64,000 bases of DNA, taken from assembly GCF_014643695.1 (NCBI RefSeq), contig NZ_BMJY01000003.1:62001-126000 (forward strand), in the 5' to 3' direction. The stretch comes from Microbacterium album. GTDB taxonomy: Bacteria; Actinomycetota; Actinomycetes; Actinomycetales; Microbacteriaceae. Within the stretch, counting starts at the first letter, position 1, and every line of letters begins with the position of its first letter. The position numbers and the translations under genes are program-made. Shown here piece by piece: positions 28,295 through 39,434 of the stretch. The notes under the pieces were generated by a model. That model saw only the letters and a program-made list of their open reading frames with translations. It had not been told where the DNA came from and did no database searches.

Positions 28295-29173
28295 TCACCT
28301 GGTGCGCCCCTCGGGTGCCGCGACGCCGTGCGGGCGCACGGCACTGCCCGTGCCCGCCAGCACGAGCGGAATCGTCGTGACCGTGCTGGAAGCGAGCGTC
28401 ACGATGTCGAGGTCCACGGCCCCGGCGAGCACCAGCTCCGCGGGGAGCAGCGTGCGGCGCACGTCCACTCCGGGTATCCGGGCAACCGCCGCCAGTTGCT
28501 CGTCCGTCTCACGTCGATGCGGCAGGTACACGACCGAGGTGCCGCGCGCGACACCCTCCACCCAGGCGACGTAGTCGCCGAGCGGCATCAGCCCGTCCGC
28601 GGGCCGGGCGCTGCCCAGCACGACGCGGCCGCGCAGGCCGCTGGGCGGGGCCGAGGCCCGCGTCCAGTCGAATCGATGACGCCGCACCCGGATGCCGCGG
28701 TCGGCCAGCGCGTCCCGGCGCCCTTCGCCCAGGTCGAAGGCCGTGAAGATCTCGACGTGACCGGCGATGGCGCGGCCCAGCACGTGGTCGAGCGCGAGCG
28801 GAGCGACGCGCGTCGTCAGCCCCCGCTCCGTCACGCCGGGCCGGCGGTAGGGCCGGCGCCCGGTCAGCACGTCCGCGAAGGGCACCGCGTTGGCGCCGTC
28901 GTCCAGGAAGGTCACCCGGCGGGGCCGCAGCAACGCCGCCGCGAGCCGGAACTGGCCGGAGAACCCGTCGCCCACGAGCCAGTGCCGATGCCGCATCAGG
29001 GCCCGCCAGGGGATGCCCAGATAGGCGTCCGTGGCGGCGAAGCGCGCGCCGCGGGCGAGGAGCTCGGTGGCGGTCTCCGGCATCTGGGCCGTCAACCGGC
29101 CCGCGACCGGCACCGTGATGTCGTGCGCGGCCGCCCACTCCGCGGCACCGATAAGCTGCAGCGGCGACTCCAC
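28295..29173 (-). CDS. Putative polysialyltransferase-like glycosyltransferase
   Basis: About 292 residues. VESPLQLIGAAEW at the N-terminus, VVYLPHRRE in the middle and the late LASSTVTTIPLVLAG are the pattern of the alpha-2,8-polysialyltransferase/GT52-like group that transfers CMP-sialic acid. Similarity is by eye and distant. Start is doubtful: GTG 29173 lies inside the first conserved strand (in-frame upstream codons read TPLAWVESPLQ), there is no ribosome site, and the nearest ATGs (29247, 29265) are out of frame. First gene of the cluster. Confidence 0.6.
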   Translation of the reverse strand: MESPLQLIGAAEWAAAHDITVPVAGRLTAQMPETATELLARGARFAATDAYLGIPWRALMRHRHWLVGDGFSGQFRLAAALLRPRRVTFLDDGANAVPFADVLTGRRPYRRPGVTERGLTTRVAPLALDHVLGRAIAGHVEIFTAFDLGEGRRDALADRGIRVRRHRFDWTRASAPPSGLRGRVVLGSARPADGLMPLGDYVAWVEGVARGTSVVYLPHRRETDEQLAAVARIPGVDVRRTLLPAELVLAGAVDLDIVTLASSTVTTIPLVLAGTGSAVRPHGVAAPEGRTR

Positions 29174-29292
29174 CCACGCCAGCGGCGTGCTGGCGGATGC
29201 TGACCCCCCGTCGATCGCGCCGCCTCCCCCCTCGCTGCGAGACGCATCCCGCAGGAGCGCCTCATGACGTGACGTTCCAGCTTCGGCCGCGA

Positions 29293-29354
29293 CGGTGAAT
29301 CCCGCCCCGCCGCACGGTGAACGTCTTGGACTACCCCGGTGAACATTCGGTGAC
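29293..29354. promoter_or_regulatory. Phased direct repeats CGGTGAA x3 plus CGGTGAC
   Basis: CGGTGAA at 29293, 29315 and 29337 (22-bp steps) and CGGTGAC at 29348 (11-bp step). Steps equal one or two helical turns, so all boxes face one side of the DNA. They lie 75-140 bp upstream of the acyl-CoA ligase start. Array of regulator half-sites is inferred. Confidence 0.6.
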
Positions 29355-29418
29355 GGAGTGCCCAGGGCTCCGGGCGGCGTCCGCCGCGCGCGTCGGTTAC
29401 CCTCCGTCGCCCGGCGCG

Positions 29419-29424
29419 TACGCT
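29419..29424 (+). promoter_or_regulatory. -10 hexamer TACGCT of the acyl-CoA ligase gene
   Basis: TACGCT, 6 nt, GTG 29431; GTTACC at 29396-29401 with 17-bp spacing may serve as -35. Confidence 0.55.
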
Positions 29425-29430
29425 GGTCGG

Positions 29431-31146
29431 GTGACGACGTACGATCCCGCCAGGCCCTGGGTGAACAGCTACGCCGAGGGGGTGCCGGCCGACCTCGACC
29501 CGATCGAGGGCTCGCTGCTGGACCTCGTGGCGGCCTCGGGGCGCGACTACCCCGACGCGCCCGCCCTGCAGTTCTTCGGACGCACGATGGACTACACCGC
29601 CCTCAACGCAGCGATCGAGCGCGTGGCGGAGGGTCTGCGCGCCCGCGGCGTGCGGCGCGGCGATCCCGTCGCGATCATCCTTCCCAACTGCCCGCAGCAC
29701 ATCATCGCGTTCTACGCGATCCTGCGGCTGGGCGCGGTCGTCGTCGAGCACAACCCGCTCTACACGCCGCGCGAGCTGCGCAAGCAGTTCGAGGACCACG
29801 GCGCGAAGCACGCGATCGTGTGGAGCAAGGTCGTCCGCACCGTGCAGGAGTTCCCGGCGGACCTGCGGGTGAGCACGCTGGTGTCCGTGGACGTCACGCG
29901 CGCCATGCCGCTGCCTCTGCGGCTCGCGCTGCGGCTGCCGATCCCGAAGGCGCGCGAGTCCCGGGCCCAGCTGACCGAGCGCGTGCGCGGCGCCGTCCCG
30001 TGGGAGGCGCTCGACGCCTCGGCGCCGCTCGCCGGCTCGCACCCGGGCCCCGGCACGGACGACCTCGCGATCATCCAGTACACCTCCGGGACCACGGGGA
30101 CGCCCAAGGGCGCCGCCCTGACCCATCGGAACCTGCTCGCCAACGCCGCGCAGGCGCGCGCCTGGGTGCCGACGATCACCCGGGGCCACGGCGTCGTGGT
30201 CTATGCCGTGCTGCCGATGTTCCACGCGTACGGCCTCACGCTGTGCCTGACGTTCGCGATGTCGATGGGCGCGCGGCTGGTGCTGTTCCCCAAGTTCGAT
30301 CCCGACATGGTGCTGGACGTCGCGCGCAAGCACCCCGCAACGTTCCTGCCCCTCGTCCCGCCGATCGCCGAGCGCCTGCTGAAGCGCGCGAAGGAGCGCG
30401 GCGTGTCGCTCGCGGGCACCGAGATCGCGATCTCCGGCGCGATGGCCCTCTCCCCCGCACTCGTCGAGCCCTTCGAGGCCGAGACGGGCGGGTTCCTCGT
30501 CGAGGGCTACGGCCTGAGCGAGTGCTCGCCCGTGCTGATGGCCAACCCCGTCGCGTCGCACCGCGTCGCCGGCACGGTCGGCCTCCCGCTGCCCGGAACC
30601 GAGTGCCGGGTGGTCGATCCCGACGAGCCGAGCCGAGACGTCACGCCGGGTCAGCCGGGCGAGCTCCTCGTGCGCGGACCGCAGGTCTTCGGCGGGTACT
30701 ACGGCAAGCCGGAGGAGACCGAGGAGGTGTTCGTCGACGGCTGGTTCCGCACGGGCGACATCGTCACGATCGACGAAGCCGGGTTCGTGCGCATCGTCGA
30801 CCGGATCAAGGAGCTCATCATCACGGGTGGCTTCAACGTCGCACCCACCGAGGTGGAGGGCGCGCTGCGCCAGCACCCCGACGTCGCGGATGCCGCCGTC
30901 GTGGGCCTGAGGAGCGAGCGCAGCGGCGAAGAGGTCGTCGCCGCGGTCGTTCCCGACGACGGCGCCGAGATCGACCCCGACGCCGTGCGCGCCTTCGTGC
31001 GCGACATCCTGACCCCCTACAAGGTGCCCCGGCGCATCTTCATCGTGGACGAGCTGCCCAAGTCGATGATCGGCAAGGTGCTGCGTCGCAAGGTGCGCGA
31101 GCAGCTCGAAGCCTCCGGGGCCGGCGGACCCGCGTCGGCGGAGTGA
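29431..31146 (+). CDS. fadD: Long-chain fatty-acid--CoA ligase
   Basis: 571-residue ANL-superfamily enzyme that activates fatty acids as acyl-AMP and then acyl-CoA. P-loop IQYTSGTTGTPKGAALTH, A5 motif VEGYGLSECSPV, A7 DGWFRTGDIV, A8 RIKELIITGGFNVAPTEVE and the catalytic Lys in KSMIGKVLRRK. No signal peptide. GTG 31-nt numbering: the chosen GTG lies 6 nt after a -10 hexamer; the upstream open frame has no similarity. Symbol is by family; chain-length preference unknown. Confidence 0.9.
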   Translation: MTTYDPARPWVNSYAEGVPADLDPIEGSLLDLVAASGRDYPDAPALQFFGRTMDYTALNAAIERVAEGLRARGVRRGDPVAIILPNCPQHIIAFYAILRLGAVVVEHNPLYTPRELRKQFEDHGAKHAIVWSKVVRTVQEFPADLRVSTLVSVDVTRAMPLPLRLALRLPIPKARESRAQLTERVRGAVPWEALDASAPLAGSHPGPGTDDLAIIQYTSGTTGTPKGAALTHRNLLANAAQARAWVPTITRGHGVVVYAVLPMFHAYGLTLCLTFAMSMGARLVLFPKFDPDMVLDVARKHPATFLPLVPPIAERLLKRAKERGVSLAGTEIAISGAMALSPALVEPFEAETGGFLVEGYGLSECSPVLMANPVASHRVAGTVGLPLPGTECRVVDPDEPSRDVTPGQPGELLVRGPQVFGGYYGKPEETEEVFVDGWFRTGDIVTIDEAGFVRIVDRIKELIITGGFNVAPTEVEGALRQHPDVADAAVVGLRSERSGEEVVAAVVPDDGAEIDPDAVRAFVRDILTPYKVPRRIFIVDELPKSMIGKVLRRKVREQLEASGAGGPASAE

Positions 31147-31178
31147 GGCCGACGGGGCGTTCGCACATCCGCACGCGC

Positions 31179-31184
31179 TACCGT
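31179..31184 (+). promoter_or_regulatory. -10 hexamer TACCGT of the DEAD-box helicase gene
   Basis: TACCGT, 6 nt, GTG 31191; leaderless arrangement. Confidence 0.55.
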
Positions 31185-31190
31185 GGCGAC

Positions 31191-32960
31191 GTGACCCACG
31201 AAGAACCCGCCCGCACGGAATCCGCCGATCCCCCCGCCGATCCCGGCTTCGAGGAGCTCGGCATCAGCGGGCGCGTGCTCGCCGCGATCCGCGACCTCGG
31301 TTACGAGACGCCCTCGCCGATCCAGCGCGCGACCATCCCCACACTGCTCAGCGGCCGCGACGTCGTCGGCATGGCGCAGACCGGCACGGGCAAGACGGCG
31401 GCGTTCGCGCTGCCGATCCTCGAGCGCCTCGACACGTCCCGCAAGACCCCGCAGGCGCTGGTCCTCGCGCCGACGCGCGAGCTGGCGCTGCAGGTGGCCG
31501 AGGCGTTCGAGTCGTACGCGGCCCGCATGAAGGGCGTGCACCTGCTGCCCGTGTACGGCGGCCAGGGCTACGGCGTGCAGCTGTCGGCCCTGCGGCGCGG
31601 CGTGCACATCGTGGTCGGCACCCCGGGCCGCGTGATGGACCACCTCGCGAAGGGCACGCTGGACCTGTCGGGCCTGGACTACCTCGTGCTCGACGAGGCC
31701 GACGAGATGCTGAAGATGGGCTTCGCCGAGGACGTCGAGCAGATCCTCTCGCAGACCCCGGAGGACAAGCAGGTCGCGCTGTTCTCGGCCACGATGCCCG
31801 CGCAGATCCGGCGCATCGCGCAGCGGTACCTGCGCGACCCGGAGGAGATCTCCGTCAAGGCGAAGACCGCGACCAACGCCAACATCACGCAGCGCTACCT
31901 CGTCGTCTCGTACGCGCAGAAGGTCGACGCACTCACGCGCATCCTCGAGGTCGAGAACTTCGACGGGATGATCGTGTTCGTCCGCACGAAGAACGAGACC
32001 GAGACGCTCGCCGAGAAGCTGCGTGCCCGCGGCTATTCGGCCGCCGCCATCAACGGCGACATCCCTCAGAACCTCCGCGAGCGGACGGTGAACCAGCTCA
32101 AGGACGGCAAGCTCGACATCCTGGTCGCCACCGATGTCGCCGCGCGCGGCCTCGACGTGGAGCGCATCAGCCACGTCGTGAACTTCGACATCCCCACCGA
32201 CACCGAATCGTACGTGCACCGGATCGGCCGCACGGGCCGCGCCGGGCGCACGGGCGATGCGATCAGCTTCATCACGCCGCGAGAGCGCTACCTGCTCGGG
32301 CACATCGAGAAGGCGACCCGCCAGCAGCCCACGCAGATGCAGCTGCCCACCGCCGAGGACGTCAACAGCACGCGACTGGCCCGCTTCGATGACGCGATCA
32401 CCGCCGCGCTGCAGGAGACCGACCGCATCGACACCTTCCGGGACGTCATCGCCCACTACGTGCGGCACCACGACGTTCCCGAGGCGGACGTCGCCGCCGC
32501 GCTCGCCGTCGTCGCGCAGGGCGACAAGCCCCTGCTGCTGGAGGCCGAGGACGACCGGCTCGCCGCCGCCGTCGCGGCGAACGACCGTCCGGCTCGCGGG
32601 AAGACCGCGCAGCGTGAGGACCGCCCCGCACGCCGTGGCCGCGGCGACTACGAGCCGTACCGCATCGAGGTGGGTCGCCGGCACCGCGTGGAGCCCCGGC
32701 AGATCGTCGGCGCGCTGGCGAACGAGGGCGGCCTCGGACGCGACGACTTCGGGGCGATCACGATCCGCCCCGACTTCTCCATCGTCGAGCTCCCCGCGAA
32801 CCTGGATCGCAGCGTGCTCGACCGGCTGCGCGACACCCGCATCTCGGGTCGCCTGATCGAGATCGCGCCGGACCGCCGGGCGCGCGGCCGCCGGCCCGCG
32901 CAGGACGGCGACCGTCGCGACGACCGTCCGCCGCGCAAGCCGCGCCACGGCAAGGGCTGA
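31191..32960 (+). CDS. deaD: DEAD/DEAH-box RNA helicase with DbpA-type RNA-binding domain
   Basis: 589-residue helicase. Q motif GYETPSPIQ, motif I AQTGTGKT, Ia PTRELALQ, II DEAD, III SAT, VI HRIGRTGRAG. A C-terminal DbpA/CsdA RNA-binding domain spans about 485-560 (YRIEVGRRHRVEPRQIVGAL), followed by a basic Arg/Lys-rich tail. Role in cold-shock RNA unwinding and ribosome assembly is expected from the family. GTG 31191 is chosen over the long upstream open frame, which overlaps the ligase gene. Confidence 0.92.
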   Translation: MTHEEPARTESADPPADPGFEELGISGRVLAAIRDLGYETPSPIQRATIPTLLSGRDVVGMAQTGTGKTAAFALPILERLDTSRKTPQALVLAPTRELALQVAEAFESYAARMKGVHLLPVYGGQGYGVQLSALRRGVHIVVGTPGRVMDHLAKGTLDLSGLDYLVLDEADEMLKMGFAEDVEQILSQTPEDKQVALFSATMPAQIRRIAQRYLRDPEEISVKAKTATNANITQRYLVVSYAQKVDALTRILEVENFDGMIVFVRTKNETETLAEKLRARGYSAAAINGDIPQNLRERTVNQLKDGKLDILVATDVAARGLDVERISHVVNFDIPTDTESYVHRIGRTGRAGRTGDAISFITPRERYLLGHIEKATRQQPTQMQLPTAEDVNSTRLARFDDAITAALQETDRIDTFRDVIAHYVRHHDVPEADVAAALAVVAQGDKPLLLEAEDDRLAAAVAANDRPARGKTAQREDRPARRGRGDYEPYRIEVGRRHRVEPRQIVGALANEGGLGRDDFGAITIRPDFSIVELPANLDRSVLDRLRDTRISGRLIEIAPDRRARGRRPAQDGDRRDDRPPRKPRHGKG

Positions 32961-33025
32961 TCCCCGGCGCCCGCGCCCCCGCCCCGTTCATGCGGCGCGG
33001 CCGGACGTCTCCGTCGGCATGCCCG

Positions 33026-34015
33026 TTACCAGCGGTGGTGGACCAGCGGGCGGATCGCCGAGTCGTAGAGGTCCCTCACCGCGTCGAGGAAGTCCTCCGG
33101 CAGCGGCTCGACGTCGCCGGCGGCGGCGTTGGCGCGGGCCTGCTCCGCGTTGCGCGCGCCGGGGATGACCGTCGTCACGCCCGGCTGCTGGGCGACCCAG
33201 GCGAGTGCAGCGGTCGTCGGCTTCAGGCCCGCGGCGCGCGCCAGCTCCGCGAAGCGGGACGCCGCGTCGACGCCGGCCTCGAAGTCCACGCCGGCGAACG
33301 TCTCCCCCACGTCGAACGCCTCGCCGTGCCGGTTGTATGTGCGGTGGTCGTCGGCTGCGAACGTCGTCTCGCGCGTGTACCGGCCGCTCAGCAGGCCGCT
33401 CGCGAGCGGCACGCGCGCGATGATCCCGACGCCCGCCTCGATCGCGGCCGGCAGCGCCTCGTCGAGCGGCTTGCGGCGGAACGCGTTCAGGATGATCTGC
33501 ACGCTCGCGACCCCGGGCCGCCCGATCGCGCGCAGGGCCTCCGCGACCGTCTCGACGCTGACGCCGTAGCTTGCGATCGCGCCGTCGGCGACCAGCGTGT
33601 CGAGGCCGTCGAACACCCGATCCGATTCGTATACGTCGCTGGTCGGGCAGTGCAGCTGCACCAGGTCGAGCGTGTCCACGCCGAGGTTGCGGCGCGACCG
33701 GTCCGTCCAGGCGCGGAAGTTGTCGAGCGTGGCAGCGGACAGGTCGGGCGCCGACGCCCGGCGGATCATCTTCGTCGCCACGAACACGCCCGAGTCGGGG
33801 TTGGCGCGCAGCCACTCCCCGATCGTCTGCTCGCTGCGGCCGTCTCCGTACACGTCGGCCGTGTCGAAGAACGTCACGCCCGACGCGTAGGCGGCGTCCA
33901 GCACGCCGAAGGCGTCACTCGGCGCGACGTCGCCCCAGTCGCCGCCCAGTTGCCAGGTGCCCAGTCCGATCGCCGACACGTCGCGTCCGGTGCGTCCGAG
34001 GGTGCGCTGCTCCAT
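33026..34015 (-). CDS. Aldo/keto reductase
   Basis: 329-residue TIM-barrel NADPH oxidoreductase. Catalytic tetrad recognisable: Asp in FFDTADVYGDGRSE, Tyr in the same strand, Lys in FVATKMIRR, His in LVQLHCPTS. NADP pocket motif TTVIPGARNAEQ near the C-terminus. Substrate unknown. Start ATG lies 6 nt after TAGGCT, so leaderless; convergent with the helicase gene. Confidence 0.9.
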   Translation of the reverse strand: MEQRTLGRTGRDVSAIGLGTWQLGGDWGDVAPSDAFGVLDAAYASGVTFFDTADVYGDGRSEQTIGEWLRANPDSGVFVATKMIRRASAPDLSAATLDNFRAWTDRSRRNLGVDTLDLVQLHCPTSDVYESDRVFDGLDTLVADGAIASYGVSVETVAEALRAIGRPGVASVQIILNAFRRKPLDEALPAAIEAGVGIIARVPLASGLLSGRYTRETTFAADDHRTYNRHGEAFDVGETFAGVDFEAGVDAASRFAELARAAGLKPTTAALAWVAQQPGVTTVIPGARNAEQARANAAAGDVEPLPEDFLDAVRDLYDSAIRPLVHHRW

Positions 34016-34021
34016 GCCCTC

Positions 34022-34027
34022 AGCCTA
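34022..34027 (-). promoter_or_regulatory. -10 hexamer TAGGCT of the aldo/keto reductase gene
   Basis: TAGGCT, 6 nt, ATG 34015; leaderless arrangement. Confidence 0.55.
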
Positions 34028-34066
34028 GGTCGCATTGCCGGACGCGCCGCGCGACATGTGGCGGCC

Positions 34067-35578
34067 TCAGGTGCGCGGGGCGGGCGGCTCCGCCCCGTCG
34101 GTTGCGTGCGCGTCGCCGGTCAGGATCAGCCCGGTGCGCGTGAACTCGTCGTCCACCGCGGTCTCGCGCCGGTAGGTCATCCGGCTCACGACCACCGCGA
34201 CGACGAGGTTCAGCGCGAACCCGGGGACGATCTCGTAGAGGCCCGTGCCGAGCAGGGGCCAGACGAAGACCGTGACCGCGCCCACGACCATGCCCGCGAT
34301 CGCCCCGGCGGCGCTCAGGCGCCGCCAGAACAGCGACAGCAGGATGAGCGGACCGAACGCCGCGCCGAAGCCCGCCCAGGCGAAGCCGACCAGCTCGAGG
34401 ATCGTGCTCTCGGGGTTCAGGGCCAGCGCCATGGCGACGACGGCCACGACCAGCACGCACGCTCGCCCGAGCAGCGCCAGGATCCTCTGGTCGGGCGACG
34501 TGCGCACGATCACGCGGTAGATGTCCTCCACGAGCGCCGAGGAGGTGACGATCAGCTGGCTGGAGATCGTGGACATGATCGCCGCGAGCACGGCCGAGAG
34601 CACGAGGCCCGCCACCAGGGGGTGCATGAGCGCCTGGGCCATCTCGAGGATCACCGTCTCGGGATTGGCCAGGCCGTCGACGCGGAAGAACGCGATGCCG
34701 ATGAATCCGGCGGTGACGGCGCCGAGCAGCGACAGGATCATCCAGGCCATGCCGATCCGGCGCGCGGTCTTCGCCTCCTCGGCGCTGCGGAGCGCCATGA
34801 AGCGCACGATGATGTGGGGCTGGCCGAAGTACCCCAGGCCCCACGCGAGGGACGAGACGATCGCGATCGCGGTCGCGCCCGTGAGCCCGGCGGCGCCCAG
34901 CATCGAGAAGTGCTCAGCGGAGATCGCCGTGCCGACCTCGCCGAGGCCTCCGAGGGCGACGACCGCCATGACGGGGACGACCAGCACGGCGGCGAGGATC
35001 ATCAGCCCCTGGACGAAGTCGGTGAACGAGGCGCCGAGGAACCCGCCGAACAGCGTGTAGGCGAGCGTCACCCCGCCCACGAGGAGCATCCCGACGAGGT
35101 ACTCGCCGCCGAACGCGCTCTCGAAGAAGAAGCCGCCGGCGACCATGCCGCTCGAGACGTACAGGGTGAAGAAGACCAGGATGATGACGGCGGAGATCAC
35201 CCGCAGCAGACGAGACCGATCGCGCAGCCGGTTCTCGAAGAAGCTCGGGATCGTGATCGCGTCGCCCGCGACCTCGGTGTACGCCCGCAGCCGGGGCGCG
35301 ACGAACCGCCAGTTGAGATACGCGCCGATCGTGAGGCCGATCGCGATCCACGCCTCGATGAGCCCCGCGGCGTAGATGGCGCCGGGCAGCCCCATGACGA
35401 GCCACCCCGACATGTCCGAGGCCCCCGCGCTGAGCGCGGCGACCGCCGGCGGGAGGTTGCGGCCGCCGAGCATGTAGTCCTTGTGGCTCTTGGTCCTCAC
35501 GGCGGCATAGACGCCGATCGCGATCATCGCCGCGAAGTAGACCACCAGGGCGACGATCAGCCAGGCGTGTGCGGACAT
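34067..35578 (-). CDS. putP: Sodium/proline symporter
   Basis: 503-residue sodium:solute symporter with about 13 membrane helices. GASDMSGWLVMGLPGAIYAAG is the Na+/proline-binding helix of PutP, and the GRDxxxP-like region LLGRACVLVV plus the long C-terminal hydrophilic tail fit. Imports proline with sodium. ATG is preceded by GGGAGG. A -10-like TAGCGT lies at 35618-35623, giving a leader of about 35 nt. Together with proVWX this is a second compatible-solute uptake system in the window. Confidence 0.93.
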   Translation of the reverse strand: MSAHAWLIVALVVYFAAMIAIGVYAAVRTKSHKDYMLGGRNLPPAVAALSAGASDMSGWLVMGLPGAIYAAGLIEAWIAIGLTIGAYLNWRFVAPRLRAYTEVAGDAITIPSFFENRLRDRSRLLRVISAVIILVFFTLYVSSGMVAGGFFFESAFGGEYLVGMLLVGGVTLAYTLFGGFLGASFTDFVQGLMILAAVLVVPVMAVVALGGLGEVGTAISAEHFSMLGAAGLTGATAIAIVSSLAWGLGYFGQPHIIVRFMALRSAEEAKTARRIGMAWMILSLLGAVTAGFIGIAFFRVDGLANPETVILEMAQALMHPLVAGLVLSAVLAAIMSTISSQLIVTSSALVEDIYRVIVRTSPDQRILALLGRACVLVVAVVAMALALNPESTILELVGFAWAGFGAAFGPLILLSLFWRRLSAAGAIAGMVVGAVTVFVWPLLGTGLYEIVPGFALNLVVAVVVSRMTYRRETAVDDEFTRTGLILTGDAHATDGAEPPAPRT

Positions 35579-35690
35579 GCGGACCTCCCGTGCGTCGGCG
35601 CTCCGAGCGATGCGTCAACGCTAGGAGGATTCGAGGCGATCGCCAAGGGGGGCGACGGGATCGGGCGGGACGGAAGTGCGGTGCGACGGC

Positions 35691-38084
<2,394 letters not shown>

Positions 38085-38170
38085 AAGAGAGCCCCCGACA
38101 TCCCCCGGCGCTTGCGCGCCTGCCTCCGGCTCGCTAGCCGCCCCCGTCGCCGCGACCCCCGCCGCCCGCG

Positions 38171-38238
38171 CGAAAGCACGTGCTCTGCACGACAACACGT
38201 CGAAGATCGCGTGTCGTCGCTCAGAGCACGTGCTTTCG
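38171..38238. repeat. 68-nt near-perfect palindrome between mnmA and ligA
   Basis: Outer arms CGAAAGCACGTGCTCT (38171-38186) and exact complement (38223-38238); inner arms 38187-38199 / 38210-38222 match at 10 of 13; 10-nt loop. Each outer arm contains the palindrome AGCACGTGCT. It starts 10 bp after the mnmA stop. Could be a terminator, an extragenic repetitive palindrome, or paired operator sites. Confidence 0.7.
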
Positions 38239-38247
38239 TGGCGGATG

Positions 38248-39351
38248 CTAGGCGTCGACCGGGACGGCCGAGACCGTGCGGTCGATCGTGCACTGGCCGA
38301 GCACGCGCGTGCCGTCGTAGAGGACCGCGGTCTGACCGGGCGCGACGCCGTGGAGTGGATCGACGAGCGTCACCACAAGCTCGCCCTCACGCACGGCGGC
38401 GGTGGCGGGGACGGGATCCGCGTGCGCTCGGACCTGCACCTCGCACGCAAACGCGGTCGCCGGGTCCTCCGGCGCCGCCCCGGCCCACGTGTAGCGGGCG
38501 CCGGCGAGCTCCGCGATCGCGAGCGCCTCCTTGGGGCCGACCACCACCGTGTTCGTGACCGGTCGCACCTCGAGCACGAAGCGCGGCTTGCCGTCCGGCG
38601 CGGGGACACCGAGGCGGAGGCCGCGACGCTGCCCGACGGTGAACGCGTGGGCGCCGTCGTGACTGCCCACGACCGCTCCGGCTCGGTCGACGATCTCACC
38701 GGGGGCGGTTCCGACCCGCTCGGCGAGCCAGCCGCGCGTGTCGCCGTCCGGGATGAAGCAGATGTCGTAGCTGTCGGGCTTGGACGCCACGGTCAGGCCG
38801 CGCGACTCCGCCTCGGCACGCACCAGCGCCTTGGACGGCGTATCCCCGAGCGGGAAGTAGGCGTGCGCGAGCTGGTCGGCGGTGAGCACGCCGAGCACGT
38901 ACGACTGGTCCTTCGCCTCCTCGCTCGACCGGTGCAGCTCGAGCCCGCGGGCCCCGTCACGGACGGTGGCGTAATGCCCCGTGCAGACGGCGTCGAATCC
39001 GAGCTCGAGCGCTCGCTCCAGGAGCGCCGCGAACTTGATCCGCTCGTTGCAGCGCATGCAGGGGTTGGGCGTGCGGCCCGCCTGATACTCGGCGACGAAG
39101 TCCTCGATCACGTCGTCGCGGAAGCGCTCGGAGAAGTCCCACACGTAGAAGGGGATGCCCAGCCGGTCCGCGACGCGGCGCGCGTCCATCGCGTCCTCGA
39201 TCGTGCAGCAGCCGCGGCTGCCCGTGCGCAGCGTGCCGCCCGCGCGCGACAGCGCCAGGTGCACGCCCACCACGTCGTGTCCGGCGTCGACCGCCCGCGC
39301 AGCCGCCACGGCGGAGTCGACGCCTCCGCTCATGGCCGCCAGGATCCGCAT
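38248..39351 (-). CDS. mnmA: tRNA-specific 2-thiouridylase
   Basis: 367-residue enzyme that makes 2-thiouridine at position 34 of Lys, Glu and Gln tRNAs using sulfur relayed from a cysteine desulfurase, which is encoded just upstream. PP-loop [10 protein letters not shown], catalytic Cys in [12 protein letters not shown] and [11 protein letters not shown], tRNA-binding GHYATV. ATG lies 6 nt after TAGACT, so it has its own leaderless promoter although only 84 bp separate it from the desulfurase gene. Confidence 0.95.
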   Translation of the reverse strand: MRILAAMSGGVDSAVAAARAVDAGHDVVGVHLALSRAGGTLRTGSRGCCTIEDAMDARRVADRLGIPFYVWDFSERFRDDVIEDFVAEYQAGRTPNPCMRCNERIKFAALLERALELGFDAVCTGHYATVRDGARGLELHRSSEEAKDQSYVLGVLTADQLAHAYFPLGDTPSKALVRAEAESRGLTVASKPDSYDICFIPDGDTRGWLAERVGTAPGEIVDRAGAVVGSHDGAHAFTVGQRRGLRLGVPAPDGKPRFVLEVRPVTNTVVVGPKEALAIAELAGARYTWAGAAPEDPATAFACEVQVRAHADPVPATAAVREGELVVTLVDPLHGVAPGQTAVLYDGTRVLGQCTIDRTVSAVPVDA

Positions 39352-39357
39352 GCCCCC

Positions 39358-39363
39358 AGTCTA
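39358..39363 (-). promoter_or_regulatory. -10 hexamer TAGACT of mnmA
   Basis: TAGACT, 6 nt, ATG 39351; leaderless arrangement. Confidence 0.6.
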
Positions 39364-39434
39364 GGAACCGGGATCTGAGCGGGGGCCGGACGTCCGAAGC
39401 TCATGCGCTCCGACACCGCAGCGAGCGAGAAGGG

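Larger units (their letters stand above)
29174..29430. promoter_or_regulatory. Divergent promoter region: nonulosonate cluster / acyl-CoA ligase
   Basis: 257 bp. Contains two six-C tracts (29204-29209, 29226-29231) near the minus-strand gene start, an array of CGGTGAA boxes (separate entry), and TACGCT at 29419-29424 for the plus-strand gene. No additional gene seen. Confidence 0.5.
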
